Positions 6,108 through 6,468 of a DNA stretch of 6,468 nt are shown piece by piece (position 1 is the stretch's first letter; each line of letters opens with the position of its first letter). Location: contig SYNW01000143.1 of the NCBI GenBank assembly GCA_005805045.1, forward strand, positions 1 to 6,468. The letters run 5' to 3'. This DNA comes from Actinomycetota bacterium (GTDB taxonomy: Bacteria > Actinomycetota > Acidimicrobiia > Acidimicrobiales > Ilumatobacteraceae). The notes under the pieces are model-generated. The model had not been told where the DNA came from and did not search any database. It saw nothing but the letters and a program-made list of their open reading frames with translations. The translations under genes were made by a program, and so were the position numbers.

Positions 6108-6115
6108 CGGGGTAT

Positions 6116-6468
6116 ATGAAACTTTTACCCTCCCCAAAAAGTAACAACAAAGATGCCGTGATCGGCACATTCGGCGCCGCTCTCGGCATTGCGATCACAT
6201 GGCTCATATCTGATGCATTGCTCGATGGAGTCGCACCATTGCTCGTCGTTTCGATGGGTGCTTCTGCAGTGATTTTGTTTGCCATGCCCTCGGCACCTGC
6301 GGCGCAACCAGGGGCGGTGTTGATCGCCCATGTTGTCGCGGCGTTTTTCGGTGTTGCAGGTGCACAAATCTTTGACAACATTCCATTAGCGATCGCAGTT
6401 GGGCTCGGCTTGCACGTCGGATTAATGACGCGCTTTGGTTACATGCACCCACCAAGTGGTGGCACTGC
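6116..6468 (+). CDS. HPP-family membrane protein, 5' part
   Basis: The first 117 residues of an integral membrane protein, cut by the right edge. Hydrophobic segments lie at about 14-32, 36-58, 66-84 and 88-104, so four membrane helices are likely. HPP-family features are GASAVILFAMP (48-58), AQPG (63-66), AVGLGLHVGLMTRF (94-107) and the name-giving His-Pro-Pro at 111-113 followed by SGGT. HPP proteins are small membrane proteins; plant and cyanobacterial members have been linked to nitrite transport, but that role cannot be assumed here. The short Lys- and Ser-rich N-terminus before helix 1 should face the cytoplasm. The gene starts 15 bases after the GNAT-AAA stop and has its own possible -10, so it may be co-transcribed or independent. 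Little sequence should be missing, as family members are often 150-220 residues. Confidence 0.85.
   Translation, partial: MKLLPSPKSNNKDAVIGTFGAALGIAITWLISDALLDGVAPLLVVSMGASAVILFAMPSAPAAQPGAVLIAHVVAAFFGVAGAQIFDNIPLAIAVGLGLHVGLMTRFGYMHPPSGGT

Overview
The window looks like a piece of an actinobacterial chromosome. This rests on protein resemblance, a GC content near one half by eye, an HU protein with a basic Ala/Lys/Pro tail, and promoters of the leaderless actinobacterial type. An Acidimicrobiia-like freshwater or marine lineage would fit, but that is an inference. I see no mobile elements, tRNA or rRNA genes, CRISPR arrays or phage genes. Coding density is high and the gaps are short, all under 90 bases.

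Layout from left to right. Bases 2-505 hold the 3' part of an endonuclease/exonuclease/phosphatase (EEP) gene, followed by a small hairpin with a T-run. Bases 592-942 encode an HU-type nucleoid protein, followed by a perfect 17-base palindrome. Bases 1015-2553 encode a gamma-glutamyltransferase-like Ntn hydrolase of the YwrD/HpxW kind. Its stop codon overlaps by one base the start of an acyl-CoA dehydrogenase gene (2553-3716), so the two form a translationally coupled operon. Bases 3757-4755 on the minus strand encode an aldo/keto reductase, convergent with the dehydrogenase. Divergent from the reductase, 4835-6100 encodes the most unusual protein here: a GNAT acetyltransferase domain fused to a classical AAA ATPase. 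Bases 6116-6468 hold the 5' part of an HPP-family membrane protein that runs off the window.

The start sites show a consistent pattern. The first gene of each transcription unit has a TANNNT -10 element 6 to 8 bases before its start codon and no Shine-Dalgarno sequence, which is what leaderless mRNAs would look like. The only evidently internal gene, the dehydrogenase, has AAGGAG four bases before its ATG instead. The GGT-like hydrolase and the dehydrogenase are probably co-expressed in one catabolic step series, but the substrate cannot be read from the sequence. The other genes look like independent units. The best candidate for something little described is the GNAT-AAA fusion, which also lacks the usual aromatic residue at pore loop 1.
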